In this document: positions 9,960-18,173 of the stretch, piece by piece
Position numbering within the stretch: the stretch's first letter is position 1
Layout of the letters: each line of letters opens with the position of its first letter
Assembly (NCBI GenBank): GCA_006438735.1
Contig: RCZF01000004.1
Coordinates: 192,449-256,448, forward strand
Origin: Sphingomonas koreensis
Lineage (GTDB): Bacteria > Pseudomonadota > Alphaproteobacteria > Sphingomonadales > Sphingomonadaceae
Reading direction: 5' to 3'
Length of the DNA: 64,000 nucleotides
The notes under the pieces: model-generated
Told to the model about the DNA's origin: nothing
The model's database searches: none
Seen by the model: only the letters and a program-made list of their open reading frames with translations
Translations under genes and position numbers: made by a program

Positions 9960-11138
9960 ATGCTCCGCGTGCTGACGCTCTCGACGCTGTTTCCCGATGC
10001 GAGCCGCCCCAATTTCGGCGTGTTCGTCGAGCGCCAGACACTCGGCCTCGCTGCCGCGCCAGAGGTCGAGCTGAAGGTGATCGCCCCGATCGGCCTCCCG
10101 CCCACGCCGCTGCGCCGGCTCGATCGCTATCGCGCGCTTGCCGCGCAGCCCGAGCATGAGACGTGGAAAGGGCTCGACACCTATCGGCCGCGCTTCACTA
10201 CCCTCCCCGGCACCGGCGGCCGCTTCCATGTGGCTCCGCTGGTTCAGGTGCTCACGCCGCTGCTCGATCGACTGCGCGCGCGCTTCGCCTTCGATGTGAT
10301 CGACGCCGAATTCTTCTTTCCCGATGGCCCCGCCGCCGCCGCGCTGGGGCAGCGTTACGGCGTTCCCGTCTCGATCAAGGCGCGCGGGGCGGACATTCAT
10401 CATTGGGGCGTCGGCGCCACCGCCGCGCAAGTCCGCCGCGCCGGCCGCTTCGCCGACGGCATGCTCGCGGTCTCGGCGGCGATGAAGGCCGACATGATCG
10501 CGCTCGGCCTGCCGGGCGAGCGGATCGCGATCCACCACACCGGCGTCGATCTCGCCGCGTTCAAACCGGCCGATCGCGCCGCCGCCAAGGCCGCGCTCGG
10601 CGTCACCGGGCCGCTGATCGTCTCGATCGGCGCGCTGATCGAGCGCAAGGGGCACGGCGTCGTCGTGGATGCGGTGGCCGATCTGTCGGGCGTCACGCTG
10701 CTGATCGCCGGGGACGGCCCCGATCGCGCGCGGCTGGCGGCGCAGATCGACCGGCTCGGACTGGGCGAGCGCGTCCGCCTGCTCGGCGCGGTGCGGCATG
10801 AAGCGCTGCCCGATCTGATCGCCGCCGCGGATGTGATGGCGCTCGCCTCGGCCTCGGAAGGGCTCGCCAACGCCTGGATCGAGGCGCTGGCCTGCGGCAC
10901 GCCGATCGTCATCACCGCCGCCGGCGGCGCCCGCGAGCTGTCAAACGATACCGCGGTCGTGCGGATCGCCGATCGCACACCCACCGACTTCGCCGCCGCG
11001 ATCCGCGCCACGCTGGCGGCAGCGCCTGACCCGGCGGCCGCGCGCCGCATCGCCGAGCGGTTTACCTGGGCGGCAAATACTGCGGCGCTGCAGGCGCATC
11101 TGCGCGATCTTGTGGGACAGCGACGGCCAGCTTTGTGA
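9960..11138 (+). CDS. Glycosyltransferase family 4 protein
   Basis: A 392-residue GT-B glycosyltransferase. The N-terminal half has FPDASRPNFGVFVERQ and an acceptor-side Rossmann domain. The C-terminal half has IGALIERKGHGVVVDAV and the donor-site EX7E-type motif within EGLANAWIEALACGTPIV. No signal peptide or membrane span is evident. It likely adds a sugar to an exopolysaccharide, glycolipid or similar envelope glycan; the acceptor is unknown. It begins nine bases after ccmB and may share its transcript, although a functional link to haem export is not expected. Confidence 0.88.
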   Translation: MLRVLTLSTLFPDASRPNFGVFVERQTLGLAAAPEVELKVIAPIGLPPTPLRRLDRYRALAAQPEHETWKGLDTYRPRFTTLPGTGGRFHVAPLVQVLTPLLDRLRARFAFDVIDAEFFFPDGPAAAALGQRYGVPVSIKARGADIHHWGVGATAAQVRRAGRFADGMLAVSAAMKADMIALGLPGERIAIHHTGVDLAAFKPADRAAAKAALGVTGPLIVSIGALIERKGHGVVVDAVADLSGVTLLIAGDGPDRARLAAQIDRLGLGERVRLLGAVRHEALPDLIAAADVMALASASEGLANAWIEALACGTPIVITAAGGARELSNDTAVVRIADRTPTDFAAAIRATLAAAPDPAAARRIAERFTWAANTAALQAHLRDLVGQRRPAL

Positions 11139-11147
11139 TCTGCACAC

Positions 11148-11528
11148 CTAGAAAGCGTGCAGCCTCGCCAGCGCGATCCCGGCAAGATTCTGCGTGCGCT
11201 TCACATAGCGGATGCGGACGCGGCCGGGCGGTCGCGGGAGCGCGCGAAACGCCGCCATGTGGCCCGCAAAAGCTTGCGGACAGCGTGCCGTGCCGTTGGC
11301 CTGGGCGATCACCGCCGCCGCGTCGCCGAGCAGCACCGGATCGAGCAGGCAATGCTGATGGGCCAGCCGCATCGCCTCGATCAGCGCGAGCCATTCCGCT
11401 TCCATGCTGGCGCCCAAGCCGAGATCGCGCTTGATCGTGCTGTGACCGCCGATCACTACCGCCAGCTCCATGCCGAGCGGCGTGGGGCGGCTGCCGCCGT
11501 CGAAGAATACCTTCACCCTTCGCGCCAT
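11148..11528 (-). CDS. RNase H-like fold protein with an incomplete active site
   Basis: A 126-residue RNase H-superfamily protein. The ATG at 11528 overlaps the end of the pseudouridine synthase gene by 16 bases. It opens with KVFFDGGSRP (first catalytic Asp), then ASMEAEWLALIEAM (the Glu helix) and LLGDAAAVI (third acidic residue). The C-terminal motif, normally N-x-x-A-D-x-L-A, reads NLAGIALAR, so the fourth acidic residue is replaced by Gly (codon GGG). Related small RNase H proteins are encoded in many alphaproteobacteria. Whether this one still cleaves RNA:DNA hybrids is doubtful. It could act as a nucleic-acid-binding remnant. Confidence 0.8.
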   Translation of the reverse strand: MARRVKVFFDGGSRPTPLGMELAVVIGGHSTIKRDLGLGASMEAEWLALIEAMRLAHQHCLLDPVLLGDAAAVIAQANGTARCPQAFAGHMAAFRALPRPPGRVRIRYVKRTQNLAGIALARLHAF

Positions 11529-12055
11529 TCGCCCGGCGGGACATCGGCGACGCACCAGTCGCCGATCTGCCAGCGCACCAGCCGCAGCGTCGGATAGCCT
11601 ACCGCCGCGGTCATCCGCCGGACCTGGCGGTTGCGGCCTTCGCGAATGACCAGCTTGAGCCAGCGATCGGGAATCGCCGCGCGCACGCGGATCGGCGGAT
11701 CGCGCGGCCACAGCGCCGGCGCGGCGATCCGCTCGACCTCGGCAGGGCGCGTAAGGCCGTCCGTCAGCTTGACGCCCGCGCAAAGCCGATCGAGTGCGGC
11801 CTCGTCGGGTTCGCCCTCGATCTGGACGAGGTAGGTCTTGGGCAGCTTGAACTTGGGATCGGCGATCCGCGCCTGGAGCCGGCCATCATCGGTCAACAGC
11901 AGTAGGCCTTCGCTGTCGCGGTCGAGCCGACCGGCCGGGTAGAAGCCGGGCCGATCGATGAAATCGGATAGCGTGGCGCGCGCGGCCGGTGCGCCGCGAT
12001 CGGTGAACTGGCTGAGCACGCCGAAGGGTTTGTTGAAGAGGATCAGCCGCGTCAC
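11513..12055 (-). CDS. rluE: Ribosomal large-subunit pseudouridine synthase, RluE/RsuA family
   Basis: A 180-residue enzyme that isomerises uridine in 23S rRNA; the RluE assignment is based on its short form without an S4 domain. Motifs include LFNKPFGVLSQFTD, the catalytic-Asp motif PAGRLDRDSEGLLLLT, KTYLVQIEG, and LVIREGRNRQVRRMTAAVG. The start is a GTG at 12055 that overlaps the flavoprotein stop by four bases. Upstream, coupled to it, lies the flavoprotein; downstream, overlapping by 16 bases, lies the RNase H-like gene, so the three form one operon. Confidence 0.9.
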   Translation of the reverse strand: MTRLILFNKPFGVLSQFTDRGAPAARATLSDFIDRPGFYPAGRLDRDSEGLLLLTDDGRLQARIADPKFKLPKTYLVQIEGEPDEAALDRLCAGVKLTDGLTRPAEVERIAAPALWPRDPPIRVRAAIPDRWLKLVIREGRNRQVRRMTAAVGYPTLRLVRWQIGDWCVADVPPGEWREG

Positions 12056-13665
12056 GGCGCGAGGCTCAGCGCCACGGCTTCCGCCGCCTTGATCCCGTCG
12101 ACCGCGGCGGAGAGGATGCCGCCGGCATAGCCCGCACCCTCGCCGGCCGGGAACAGCCCGGCGGTGTTGAGGCTCTGCATGTCCTCACCGCGAGTGAAGC
12201 GCACCGGCGAGGACGTACGCGTCTCAACCCCGGTCATCACCGCGTCGGGATCGTCATAGCCTTTGATCTGCTTGCCGAACACGGGCAGCGCCTCGCGCAT
12301 CGCGGCGACGGCGAAATCGGGTAGACAGGTGGCGAGGTCGGTCGGCTGCACGCCGGGGCGGTAGGAGGGCACGACCGCGCCCAGCGTCGTCGAGGCGCGG
12401 CCGGCGAGGAAATCGCCCAGCCGCTGCGCCGGCGCCTTGTAGCTCGCGCCGCCAGCGACAAAGGCGCGCTCCTCCCAATGGCGCTGGAGCGCGATGCCGG
12501 CCAGCGGATCGCCGGGATAATCGCGCGCCGGATCGATCGCGACGACCAGCCCGGCATTGGCGTTACGCTCGTTGCGCGAATATTGGCTCATGCCGTTGGT
12601 CGCGACGCGGCCTTCTTCCGATGTCGCGGCGACGACGGTGCCGCCCGGGCACATGCAGAAGCTGTAGACCGTGCGCCCGTTCGAGCAGTGATGCGAGATG
12701 TGATATTCCGCCGCGCCCAGGATCGGGTTGCCGGCATCCTGACCGAAACGCGCGGCGTCGATCCAAGATTGCGGATGCTCGATGCGCACGCCGATCGAAA
12801 ACGGCTTGGCCTCGGCATGGACGCCGGCGGCGTGGAGCATCTGGAAGGTATCGCGCGCGCTGTGCCCGATCGCGAGGATCACGCGGTCCGCCGCCAGATA
12901 GCCTCCGTCGTGGAGATGCACCCCGCGGATACGGCGGCCGCCGGCGGCGTCGGTGACGATGTCGAGGCCATCGACGCGGCTGGCGAAGCGATATTCGCCG
13001 CCGAGCGCCTCGATCGTCTCGCGGATGCTCTCGACCATCGTCACCAGCCGGAAGGTGCCGATATGCGGATGCGCCTCGGTCAGGATCTCGGGCGGCGCGC
13101 CGGCCTTGACGAATTCGATCAGCACCTTGCGGTTGAGATGCCGCGGGTCCTTGATCCGGCTGTAGAGCTTGCCGTCGGAAAACGTGCCCGCGCCGCCTTC
13201 GCCGAATTGCGCATTGGATTCGGGATTGAGCACGCCGCGCCGCCACAGCCCCCAAGTGTCCTTGGTCCGCTCGCGCACCACCTTGCCGCGATCGAGCACG
13301 ATCGGCCGAAAGCCCATCTGCGCCAGCACCAGCGCGGCGAGCAGTCCGCAAGGGCCGGCGCCGATCACCACCGGGCGGGGAGCGCCGGCCGACGCGGTGG
13401 CGACCGGATGATAGCGGGTATCGGGCGTGAGCTGGACGTCGCGATCCTTGCGAAACCGGGCGAGCAGCGCCGCTTCGTTCTTCACCGCGACGTCGAGCGC
13501 ATAGACCAGGGCAATGCTGGTCCGGTCGCGCGCGTCGTGCCCGCGGCGCGCGATCGCATATCGGATCAGCTCGCGCGGCGTGATCCGCAGCCGTTTGCAG
13601 ATCGCCGCCGGCAACGCCTCCTCGGCATGGTGAAGCGGCAGCTTCAATTCGGTCACGCGGATCAT
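12052..13665 (-). CDS. FAD-dependent dehydrogenase (COG2509-type flavoprotein)
   Basis: A 537-residue flavoprotein with an N-terminal region of about 95 residues, then a Rossmann FAD motif in GAGPCGLLAALVLAQMGF, a conserved NPESNAQFGEGGAGTFSDGK segment (residues about 147-166), and late motifs HYHCSN-like ISHHCSNGRTVYSFCMCPGG and GEGAGYAGGI near the C-terminus. This matches the widely conserved but poorly characterised family of uncharacterised FAD-dependent dehydrogenases. No membrane span is seen. It leads an operon with rluE and the RNase H-like gene. The physiological substrate is not known for the family. Confidence 0.85.
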   Translation of the reverse strand: MIRVTELKLPLHHAEEALPAAICKRLRITPRELIRYAIARRGHDARDRTSIALVYALDVAVKNEAALLARFRKDRDVQLTPDTRYHPVATASAGAPRPVVIGAGPCGLLAALVLAQMGFRPIVLDRGKVVRERTKDTWGLWRRGVLNPESNAQFGEGGAGTFSDGKLYSRIKDPRHLNRKVLIEFVKAGAPPEILTEAHPHIGTFRLVTMVESIRETIEALGGEYRFASRVDGLDIVTDAAGGRRIRGVHLHDGGYLAADRVILAIGHSARDTFQMLHAAGVHAEAKPFSIGVRIEHPQSWIDAARFGQDAGNPILGAAEYHISHHCSNGRTVYSFCMCPGGTVVAATSEEGRVATNGMSQYSRNERNANAGLVVAIDPARDYPGDPLAGIALQRHWEERAFVAGGASYKAPAQRLGDFLAGRASTTLGAVVPSYRPGVQPTDLATCLPDFAVAAMREALPVFGKQIKGYDDPDAVMTGVETRTSSPVRFTRGEDMQSLNTAGLFPAGEGAGYAGGILSAAVDGIKAAEAVALSLAP

Positions 13666-13821
13666 TGCCGGCCCTTATCGCGCGACCGCGCGGCTGGCCA
13701 ACCTTCAGTGCGGTGCTGACGGCGACCGAGCTGCAATGGCATTCGTATTCCCATTTGCGCCGGTTGACGCTCTCGCGGCGAATGCGCAGGAAAGGCGGCA
13801 ACGGCGAACAAGGGGATGGTG

Positions 13822-16332
13822 ATGATCGGCAAGGCTGCGCTTTTCGGCGGGATTTCAACGCTGTTGCTGGCGACCGCTGCGCCTGCGGCAGCCGCCGCGC
13901 CGGTCGGTGCGGATCGAGCCCGCGTCGTTGCGCGCGCCGACGGGATCGAGCTGCACCGCGGCGCGCTAGCGCTGCGGGTAACGGCGCTCACCGACGCGAT
14001 CCTGCGCGTCCGCATCGCGCGCGACGGCGCGTTCGGCGAGGACGCCAGCTGGGCGGTGATGGCGGCGGCACGCGCGCAATCGGCCAAGGTGACGCCCACC
14101 GCCGACGGCTTCTCGACTGCGTCGATGATCGTCCACGTCGATCCCGAAACGCTGGCGCTTACCGTCACCGATCCCGCCGGCAAGGTGATCAGCGCCGATG
14201 CCGCGACGCCGGTCGACACTGACGGACGCGGCTTCACGCTCGCCAAGCAATTGCCGATCGACGAGCACATTTTCGGCATGGGCGACAAAACCGGCGGTGA
14301 TCTCGATCGCCGCGGCAATAGCTATGTCGATTGGAACACCGATGCGTTCGGCTTTTCGAGCAGCACCGATCCGATCTACAAATCGATCCCGTTCTTCATC
14401 GGCGTCGGCGGCGCCGGCGGCAGTTACGGCGTGCTGCTCGACAACAGCTGGCGCAGCTGGTTCGATTTCGGCCACAAGACCGCCGATCGGATCGCGTTCG
14501 GTGCGCCCGACGGGCCGATCGATTATTATCTGATCGCTGGACCGTCGACCGCCGAGGTCGTGCGTCGCTACACCGATCTGACCGGTAAGGCCCCGCTCGC
14601 ACCGAAATGGGCGCTCGGCTATCAACAGTCGCGGTACAGCTACATGTCGGCCGACGAGGTACGCCAGATCGCCGCGCGATTGCGCCAGGACAAGATCCCG
14701 ACCGACGTGATCTGGCTCGACATCGATTATCAGGATCGCAACCGGCCGTTCACCGTCAACCGGCAGACCTTTCCCGACATGAAGGGGCTGGTGAAGGAGA
14801 TGGGTGATCTGGGCATCAAGCTCGTCGCGATCACCGATCTCCACGTCGCCGATCTGCCGAACCAGGGCTATGCGCCTTATGACAGCGGCGCGGCGGGCAA
14901 CCATTTCGTCCATAATCCCGATGGCTCGGTCTATGTCGCGCCGGTTTGGCCCGGCCCGTCGGTATTCCCAGATTTCACCGACGCCAGCGCGCGGCAATGG
15001 TGGGGGACCAATTTCAAGCCGTTCGTCGATGACGGCATCGCCGGCTTCTGGAACGACATGAACGAGCCGGCGATTTTCGACACGCCGACCAAGACGATGC
15101 CGCTCGACACCGTCCACCACATCGCCAGCGACCAGTTCGCCGCACGCGACGCGAGCCATGCCGAGATCCACAACGTCTATGGCATGGAGAATACGCGCGC
15201 GACCTATGACGGGCTGAAGACGCTGCAGCCCGATGAGCGCGCCTTCGTGATGACGCGGGCGAGCTTCGCCGGCGGCCAGCGCTACGCCGTCACCTGGACG
15301 GGCGACAACAGTTCGACCTGGGATCATCTGCGGCTGTCGATTCACCAGATCATCAACCTTGGCCTGTCGGGCTTTTCCTACAGCGCGGCGGACGTCGGCG
15401 GGTTCGCCGGCGGGCCAAGCGCGGACTTGCTGACGCGCTGGTTCGAGATCGCGGCCTTCACGCCGGTCTTCCGCGATCACGCCGCCAAGGGCACGCCGCG
15501 CGCCGAGCCCTGGGTCGATGGTCCGGCTCAGCTGGCGATCCGCCGCCGCTTCGTCGACGAACGCTACAAATTGATGCCGTATCTCTACGCGCTGGCCGAG
15601 CTCAACGCCCGAACCGGCGATCCGATCATGCGGCCGCTGTTCTACGATTATCCCGATGCGATCCACGCCAGTTGCGATCAATCGACCAGCTTCACGCTGG
15701 GCAAGGCGCTGATGATCGCGCCGCCGCCGCGGATGGAATCGCCTGAAGCCTATGATGTCTGCCTGCCCAAGGGCGGCTGGTATGATTACTGGACCGGCCT
15801 GCCGGTCGCGGGCACCGCGGCGGCGGCGGCCGGGCCGGTGCAATCGGCGTCGCAGACCGTGCCGGGGCAGCAGGACGGCAGCAACCGGCTGACCGAGACG
15901 CCGCGGCTCGATACGTTGCCGGTGTTCGTCCGCGCCGGCACGATCCTGCCGCGCCAGCCGCTGGTGCAAAGCACCGCCGAGGTGCCCGACGGGCCGCTTC
16001 AGCTCGACGTCTATCCGGGCGACGATTGCGCGGGCACGCTTTATTCGGACGACGGCCACAGCATGGCCTTCGAACGCGGCGGCTTCCTGCGTCAGTCGGT
16101 GCGCTGCACGGTTACGCCGGCCGGGCTGACGCTGATCTTCGACCCGCGCGAGGGCAGCTACGCGCCGTGGTGGAAGGCGATCGCGGTGACGGTACACGGC
16201 TGGCAGGGCAGCGCGACGGTGTTACTTGGCGGCGCAAAGGTGGCGGCGAAGGCGGATGCGGCGCAGCAGACGCTGGCGTTCACGCTCGCCGATCAGCCAG
16301 GCGCGGCGACGATCCAACTGGCACGGCGGTGA
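13822..16332 (+). CDS. Secreted glycoside hydrolase family 31 alpha-glucosidase
   Basis: An 836-residue exported GH31 enzyme. The signal peptide (hydrophobic run GGISTLLLATAAPAAAAA) ends near residue 25. Next are an N-terminal beta-domain, then the TIM barrel with VIWLDIDYQDR, the nucleophile motif GFWNDMNEPAIF, the acid/base region TWTGDNSSTWDHL, and C-terminal beta-domains. I chose the ATG at 13822 because AGGGG lies six bases before it; the ATG at 13816 directly abuts that site. The enzyme should release glucose or a related sugar from alpha-linked oligosaccharides in the periplasm or outside. Fine specificity (alpha-glucosidase or alpha-xylosidase) is not decided. Confidence 0.93.
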   Translation: MIGKAALFGGISTLLLATAAPAAAAAPVGADRARVVARADGIELHRGALALRVTALTDAILRVRIARDGAFGEDASWAVMAAARAQSAKVTPTADGFSTASMIVHVDPETLALTVTDPAGKVISADAATPVDTDGRGFTLAKQLPIDEHIFGMGDKTGGDLDRRGNSYVDWNTDAFGFSSSTDPIYKSIPFFIGVGGAGGSYGVLLDNSWRSWFDFGHKTADRIAFGAPDGPIDYYLIAGPSTAEVVRRYTDLTGKAPLAPKWALGYQQSRYSYMSADEVRQIAARLRQDKIPTDVIWLDIDYQDRNRPFTVNRQTFPDMKGLVKEMGDLGIKLVAITDLHVADLPNQGYAPYDSGAAGNHFVHNPDGSVYVAPVWPGPSVFPDFTDASARQWWGTNFKPFVDDGIAGFWNDMNEPAIFDTPTKTMPLDTVHHIASDQFAARDASHAEIHNVYGMENTRATYDGLKTLQPDERAFVMTRASFAGGQRYAVTWTGDNSSTWDHLRLSIHQIINLGLSGFSYSAADVGGFAGGPSADLLTRWFEIAAFTPVFRDHAAKGTPRAEPWVDGPAQLAIRRRFVDERYKLMPYLYALAELNARTGDPIMRPLFYDYPDAIHASCDQSTSFTLGKALMIAPPPRMESPEAYDVCLPKGGWYDYWTGLPVAGTAAAAAGPVQSASQTVPGQQDGSNRLTETPRLDTLPVFVRAGTILPRQPLVQSTAEVPDGPLQLDVYPGDDCAGTLYSDDGHSMAFERGGFLRQSVRCTVTPAGLTLIFDPREGSYAPWWKAIAVTVHGWQGSATVLLGGAKVAAKADAAQQTLAFTLADQPGAATIQLARR

Positions 16333-16507
16333 GACCGTTGTCGTAGATGTCGGCAATCCGTCTCGTCGCCTGAGTCGCCCCGATCAAGCGACGGCGGCGC
16401 TCGTTGTCGCGCCGCTGGACTCTGTCGACGATCGATCGCAACGCGCGCCGCCATGTTAACGATGAAATCCAAGGGCGGCTTAACCCTTCGCCGCTACGTT
16501 GAGCGGT

Positions 16508-16726
16508 ATGTTTTCAGGAAAGATCTTCCGCAGCCGCTGGGCGGCGCTGCTTTGGGCGGCGGGGATTATCTGGACCGCTTATGACGTTGCCGAAGCCAAT
16601 GCGCCGCCCGCAAAATCCGCGGGCAATGCTGCGCATAAAGCGGAATCGACCAGCACCGACGCGACCGGCAGCGACGTCAGCAAGCAGGATCTCGCGATTC
16701 TCGCTCAATTTGCCGATGGCAAGTGA
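16508..16726 (+). CDS. Small single-span protein of unknown function
   Basis: A 72-residue protein beginning at the ATG at 16508 (a TTG at 16499 would add three residues). A hydrophobic segment WAALLWAAGIIWTAYDVA at about 11-28 suggests a membrane anchor or uncleaved signal. The rest is polar and Ala/Ser/Lys-rich. I do not recognise a family. It runs convergent with the MliC-like lipoprotein gene, ending three bases before that gene's stop. The 175 bases upstream, after the GH31 gene, hold nothing I can name. Confidence 0.5.
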   Translation: MFSGKIFRSRWAALLWAAGIIWTAYDVAEANAPPAKSAGNAAHKAESTSTDATGSDVSKQDLAILAQFADGK

Positions 16727-16729
16727 GAA

Positions 16730-17686
16730 TCAGCCAGCGGTGCAGGCAGTCGCCGCTACACCGGGGCGCGTGAAATCGGCCTGATTGCCTTTGCCGCGCA
16801 GGTCATAGCCGCCGCCCTTATACCAGATGCTTGATCCGGTTCGCTGCGCCGATAACGTCGACAGTTGACGGCCACCAGCGCTGATCGCGCCAGTCCCGGC
16901 GCGATTGTCGAACGCGATATGGAAAGTGAAGCCATCGTCGCAGCGATAATCGGCCGAGGCGGTGGCCGGCGTGACGTCGTCCGTTCCGGCATCGTTTGGA
17001 ACGGTCGCCTCTCCGGGCCGCGGCTTGATGTCGGCCGTGCTGATTCGCCAGCTCTTCTGCGCTGCGGTCGCGCCATCGATGTCGGCGGTGCGGTGTAAGG
17101 TAATGTCGCCGCGCATGTTGAATGGGCTGCCGCCGTCCTTGAGCCGGCCATAAACCTGGACCGGCACTGTGACATGGCGCTGCCCCGCGCCTGCGTCGAT
17201 CCGGCCGGGCGCGCCGATATTGGCATGATAGTCGCTATATTTGTCGAAGCTTGCGGCAAAGGCCGTCGCGCTCATCCCCGATGCCTTGCCGTCGTCGCCC
17301 CATAGCGCCCAGGCTTCGCGATAATGGCCCTCTTCGATCAGCGCATAATAAGTCTGCACGACGTTGGCCGCGCCTTGTGCGCTGTCGGCAGTGAACGGCG
17401 CTTCGGATATCGGCGTGCGATCGTCGGGTAAGCCGCCAGGCTCGCCTGGCCCGGGCGGGTTGAGCGGTTCCGGGGTCGAAACCGGTTCGGGCGGCGGCAA
17501 CGGCGCGCTTGCCGCCGCTTCGGTCGGCGTCTGCAACGCGTTCGACGCGTAGGTGTCGATATCGCCCTGCGCTTGTTCGGCGGCGCTATTTATATCGACG
17601 GCGCTCACGTTCTTGTCGATCACGCTGGCGCGCTGACAGGCGCCCGCGATCAGCGCCAACGGCAGCATGGCGAACGATGATCGCAC
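16730..17686 (-). CDS. Lipoprotein with C-terminal MliC-like lysozyme-inhibitor domain
   Basis: A 318-residue exported lipoprotein starting at GTG 17686 with a GGAGAG ribosome site. The lipobox is LIAGAC at about residues 12-17. A Pro-rich linker (about 60-95) leads to a middle domain (about 105-215) with NVVQTYYALIEEGHYREAWALW, typical of NTF2-like/DUF4440-type folds. The last 70 residues, YRCDDGFTFHIAFD...WYKGGGYDLRGKGNQADF...C, resemble MliC/PliC inhibitors of c-type lysozyme: paired cysteines, a W/Y-KGGGY core and a KGNQA strand. The inhibitor function is inferred from that pattern only. Confidence 0.65.
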   Translation of the reverse strand: MRSSFAMLPLALIAGACQRASVIDKNVSAVDINSAAEQAQGDIDTYASNALQTPTEAAASAPLPPPEPVSTPEPLNPPGPGEPGGLPDDRTPISEAPFTADSAQGAANVVQTYYALIEEGHYREAWALWGDDGKASGMSATAFAASFDKYSDYHANIGAPGRIDAGAGQRHVTVPVQVYGRLKDGGSPFNMRGDITLHRTADIDGATAAQKSWRISTADIKPRPGEATVPNDAGTDDVTPATASADYRCDDGFTFHIAFDNRAGTGAISAGGRQLSTLSAQRTGSSIWYKGGGYDLRGKGNQADFTRPGVAATACTAG

Positions 17687-17740
17687 GACAGTCTCTCCCC
17701 TACCGACCGAACAGGGCCGCGGTGTTTCGGCCCGACGCAG

Positions 17741-18082
17741 TTACGGATTGAGCGCCGCGTCGTCCTCATCATCAAGCTCGTCATCGTCAACGCTGCCGTC
17801 GTCGAATTCGTCCTGAACATCGTCTTCGTCGCCATCTTCTTCGGATTCTTCGCGATCCTCGGATTCGCCGGTGACTTCATCGTCGGTCATTTCGAGATCG
17901 TCGAGCGCGTCCTCCTCGACCGACTCGTCCTCGATGTCGGGATCGAGATCGGTCTGGATCGTGCCGTCGCTCGGCCCGACGCGTGTCGCTTCTAGGATTT
18001 CGGCGCGCTGGCTTTCGTCATAGCCGTCTTCGTCATAACCATCGTCGCCCGAGCCGTGGCCTGGCACCTGATAACCGCCCAT
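17741..18082 (-). CDS. Highly acidic protein of unknown function
   Basis: A 113-residue protein (ATG at 18082, preceded by GGAGA seven bases upstream; a GTG one codon earlier is possible). After a Gly/Tyr/Asp start (YDEDGYDESQRAEILEATR) the C-terminal half is almost entirely Asp and Glu, so the protein should be disordered and strongly negative at neutral pH. No enzyme motif is visible. A -35/-10 pair resembling a general-stress promoter lies upstream at 18125-18150. It could bind cations or basic proteins, but nothing in the sequence proves this. Confidence 0.6.
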   Translation of the reverse strand: MGGYQVPGHGSGDDGYDEDGYDESQRAEILEATRVGPSDGTIQTDLDPDIEDESVEEDALDDLEMTDDEVTGESEDREESEEDGDEDDVQDEFDDGSVDDDELDDEDDAALNP

Positions 18083-18124
18083 CACCTGTCTCCTGGTCGC
18101 ACGATGCGACTGTGTGAAGGAGCG

Positions 18125-18150
18125 AACAAAACAGCAGGCGCGCCGGTTCC
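18125..18150 (-). promoter_or_regulatory. Weak EcfG-like promoter before the acidic-protein gene
   Basis: On the minus strand GGAAC (18150-18146) is followed after 17 bases by TGTT (18128-18125). The EcfG consensus is GGAAC, 16-17 bases, then CGTT, so the -10 differs at one base. The gene start is about 43 bases downstream. Confidence 0.3.
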
Positions 18151-18173
18151 CGAGGCTTGCGACGAATCGTGCC

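Noticed and set aside
13966-16197. A 743-codon open frame antisense to the GH31 gene
   Set aside because: It mirrors the codon positions of a well-supported enzyme, encodes an Arg/Asp-biased product without any motif, and lacks a ribosome site. It is a GC-driven shadow.
16441-16500. Two TTAAC motifs before the small gene at 16508 as a CtrA site
   Set aside because: The spacing is about 21 bases instead of the seven expected for the CtrA consensus.
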